Origin: Chthonomonadaceae bacterium
GTDB taxonomy: Bacteria; Armatimonadota; Chthonomonadetes; Chthonomonadales; Chthonomonadaceae
NCBI GenBank assembly: GCA_027450145.1
Contig: DAIDKH010000045.1
Span: 1 to 35,181, forward strand
Direction: 5' to 3'
Length of the DNA stretch: 35,181 nucleotides
Positions 33,409 through 35,181 of this stretch are shown here, one piece after another (the first letter of the stretch is position 1; each line of letters opens with the position of its first letter). Below the pieces are notes generated by a model. That model did not search any database. It saw only the letters and a program-made list of their open reading frames with translations, and was not told the origin of the DNA. The translations under genes were made by a program, and so were the position numbers.

Positions 33409-34371
33409 ATGAAGTTAACTCGCAGACTATCTGCGCAGATTTGTCTCTTTATGGTCGCCTGCTTAGCCTCGCCTGCGTTTGCATCCACAGATGTGCAAGC
33501 GCCTATAACCTATGGATTAAAACCTGGCACCCATCGAATCTACACAGTGAAAGCACTTTTTGACGGCCGATTTCCACCATTTGATCAGCCAGGTAATCCG
33601 CCGGTACACCTCGCTGCATTGTTAACCTATGACGCGCACGTGCTCAGCAGTAATAGGGAAGGGGCCACCGTAAGTTTTACCGTTACTCACGCTGATATCA
33701 ACCTAATTGCTAACCGAATTAAATTAGACGCCAAACCAGATCCCAACAACGAGATTCCTTACCCTATCGACTTGCAAACTGTGCAGAGTGCGTTAGACAG
33801 CGAAGTCGTGTTGAAACCCAATGGTTCCATTACGCGGGTCCTCAGCAAAAGCTCTAATCTCATTAAGGTGAACATCGGTTTCGACCTGCGCAAACTGTTT
33901 ACGCTCATGATGCCCGTAATTTTTCCCGCTACTCTATTATCGCCTTCTACGAGCTGGACTAACGACACGGGTGTTATCGGCTCTACACCTGCCGATGTTC
34001 GTTACACTACCACGGTTACGACAGCAAAGGAGGGTGCGACTGGGCTGGTACTCTCCCTCTCCCAGGTTGCTAAGTCCACCATTTCTGACACTCTGAATTC
34101 GGCCGGGGAGTCAACAAACATTGCCGCTAAGGCGGTGACGAAATTGGCGGGTACAGTGAACTTAAAAGGTGCGATGCAATTTGTTACATCCCCACAATCC
34201 ATAGCGAATGTTGTAGAGCTATCGCAGGGACGCTATGATCTCACGGTTCACCTGACGCGAACCCCGGTTGCGACTGAAGCAAAATCGCCGGACGCCCAAT
34301 TCCAGAGTGGTCCTATCGATGTAACCGGTAGAATGCTGGTCACCCTGAGCAAAGGCGAACCGAAATCTTGA
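33409..34371 (+). CDS. Secreted protein of unknown function
   Basis: A 320-residue protein with a clear signal peptide (MKLTRRLSAQICLFMVACLA... cleavage after ...SPAFA). The mature part is rich in beta-strand-like Val/Thr stretches: 'AALLTYDAHVLSSNREGATV', 'LVLSLSQVAKSTISD' and 'RYDLTVHLTRTPVATEAK'. I see no catalytic motif or lipobox and do not recognise a family. It looks like a periplasmic or surface beta-rich domain. The start at ATG 33409 has AGGAGG 8 nt upstream; a GTG at 33400 overlaps that site. It is followed by a second secreted gene overlapping by 4 bases. Confidence 0.8.
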   Translation: MKLTRRLSAQICLFMVACLASPAFASTDVQAPITYGLKPGTHRIYTVKALFDGRFPPFDQPGNPPVHLAALLTYDAHVLSSNREGATVSFTVTHADINLIANRIKLDAKPDPNNEIPYPIDLQTVQSALDSEVVLKPNGSITRVLSKSSNLIKVNIGFDLRKLFTLMMPVIFPATLLSPSTSWTNDTGVIGSTPADVRYTTTVTTAKEGATGLVLSLSQVAKSTISDTLNSAGESTNIAAKAVTKLAGTVNLKGAMQFVTSPQSIANVVELSQGRYDLTVHLTRTPVATEAKSPDAQFQSGPIDVTGRMLVTLSKGEPKS

Positions 34372-35181
34372 AACGCACTTGTACGCGCTGGTGGTATGCT
34401 GCTGCTGCTGTGACTGCACCACTATGCGCCAGCGCAGCAAATTCGGTCTCAAAACCAGTAACACTTCGTCTTCGCTATACACCTGCTGCAGTTCACAGGT
34501 ATCAAACGGCCCTTACAATAACCGCCAACGAAACCGGAAGCAGCAAGCCGCTGGTGAGCATATCCGAAGCCCTTCTACAGCAGGAGACGGTGACTAAGGT
34601 CCTATCAAATGGCGATGGGATTATACGGGTGCAGACCATTTCCGGACAGGGTCTAGCGGACGGAAAATCGTTCACACCGGCTACTACAAACAGTGCGTCG
34701 TTGCTTGAGTTTTCACCGCAGGGTGAATTTGTCAAAGCATTGCAACTTCCCGCAGTAGATAAGAATGTTCCTGAAATCGGCAGAGTACTGGGTGAGGGTA
34801 TTCTTAGCAGTCACGGTGTTTTCCTTCCAAGGTATCCTGTTCACATAGGTTCGTCCTGGAATCGGACATTCAATATGAGAGTGAATGGCCGATTGTCGAA
34901 GTCCGTGGTATTTTCCAAGCTCGTCGGATTCCAGAGGGTCGGTCTCTACAACACTAGCCACGTTCACGCGGTACTGGCAGCTCCACTATCCTTTACCTTT
35001 ACCCTGCGAAAGGGTAAAGGTATGGAATCACAGCACGTGAAGGGGCTAGTGAAAATCGTGTATGACGCCAATGTTGCGATGCCACAGGGAATCGTCGTGC
35101 GAATGGCCGCGTACGGAAAGTTATGGATGAAGTTTATACCGGGTAAAGCGCATAGTCATCCTGCCGGTAACAAGCGTTCAA
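34368..35181 (+). CDS. Secreted protein of unknown function, incomplete at the window edge
   Basis: An open frame starts with TTG at 34368, whose bases overlap the TGA stop of the preceding gene (TTGA), and stays open for 271 codons to the window end. The start gives a signal peptide (MKRTCTRWWYAAAAVTAPLCASA, cut near Ala/Asn). The rest is beta-rich and resembles the preceding protein in style: 'VTLRLRYTPAAVHRYQTALTI', 'GDGIIRVQTISGQG' and 'MPQGIVVRMAAYGK'. Similarity is too weak to call them paralogues by eye. No catalytic motif is seen. The start is atypical but is supported by the signal peptide, the overlap and the lack of interruption. Confidence 0.72.
   Translation, partial: MKRTCTRWWYAAAAVTAPLCASAANSVSKPVTLRLRYTPAAVHRYQTALTITANETGSSKPLVSISEALLQQETVTKVLSNGDGIIRVQTISGQGLADGKSFTPATTNSASLLEFSPQGEFVKALQLPAVDKNVPEIGRVLGEGILSSHGVFLPRYPVHIGSSWNRTFNMRVNGRLSKSVVFSKLVGFQRVGLYNTSHVHAVLAAPLSFTFTLRKGKGMESQHVKGLVKIVYDANVAMPQGIVVRMAAYGKLWMKFIPGKAHSHPAGNKRS
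34994..35022 (+). repeat. 12-bp perfect hairpin inside a coding region
   Basis: Positions 34994-35005 pair with 35011-35022 around the 5-nt loop GCGAA. It lies within the secreted-protein gene, encoding part of FTFTLRKGKGM, so it is not a terminator in an intergenic sense; no T-run follows. Confidence 0.6.

Noticed and set aside
1-35181. CRISPR array, transposon, prophage or integron
   Set aside because: No spacer-repeat periodicity, terminal inverted repeats, transposase, integrase or phage structural genes were seen; the 11-bp repeats upstream of the prepilin are far too short to be CRISPR repeats.

Overview
The window looks like a chromosomal stretch from a member of the Armatimonadota or a close relative. 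The best clue is a pair of prepilin-like proteins whose N-terminus runs from the cleavage site through FTLIELLVV into [14 protein letters not shown] and whose C-terminus carries an H-X9-DG motif. A secreted Tricorn-type protease, two phytanoyl-CoA-dioxygenase-family proteins and a multi-PAS hybrid kinase fit that assignment. It rests on recalled family patterns, not on a search. Base composition is near 50% GC. I see no transposase, integrase, phage module, CRISPR array or rRNA.

Layout. 1-3361: a secreted Tricorn-like protease (minus), with a terminator hairpin at the left edge. 3533-3654: tRNA-Leu(CAA) behind a full-consensus promoter. 3880-6818: a TPR protein and a YfhO-family membrane protein in one tight minus-strand operon. 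6819-10636: a divergent intergenic region with a 12-bp palindrome and direct repeats, then a large hybrid histidine kinase. 10678-12022: a PhyH-family oxygenase and tRNA-Met(CAT), both minus. 12237-13592: ribosomal protein L31 and a DUF1385/YqhQ-like membrane protein. 13616-16618: a minus operon of a PQQ-type beta-propeller protein overlapping dprA, from a full-consensus promoter. 16946-17776: a second PhyH-family oxygenase.

17898-23226: a four-gene efflux operon (MacA-like adaptor, MacB-type ATPase, MacB-type permease, MFS exporter) closed by a strong terminator. 23319-26876: a small sulfotransferase-like protein, a second MFS exporter closely similar to the first, and an aldo/keto reductase. 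26983-28692: a Tat-exported protein that may be a divergent glycosidase with an inserted jelly-roll domain. 28981-33124: a segment bounded by two prepilin genes facing each other; between them lie a small lipoprotein, a membrane-anchored cytochrome c and a SAM methyltransferase. 33354-35181: two overlapping genes for secreted proteins of unknown function, the second running off the window.

The most unusual regulatory signal is upstream of the first prepilin gene: four TTAA(T/C) half-sites at exactly 11-bp intervals. This geometry is typical of OmpR/PhoB-family regulators, and the half-sites match the cyanobacterial Pho-box consensus PyTTAAPyPyT. A 19-bp block holding two of these half-sites is repeated exactly, in the same orientation relative to the gene, upstream of the second prepilin gene. 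This suggests co-regulation of the two pilin-like proteins. Most other genes are recognisable families in ordinary arrangements.
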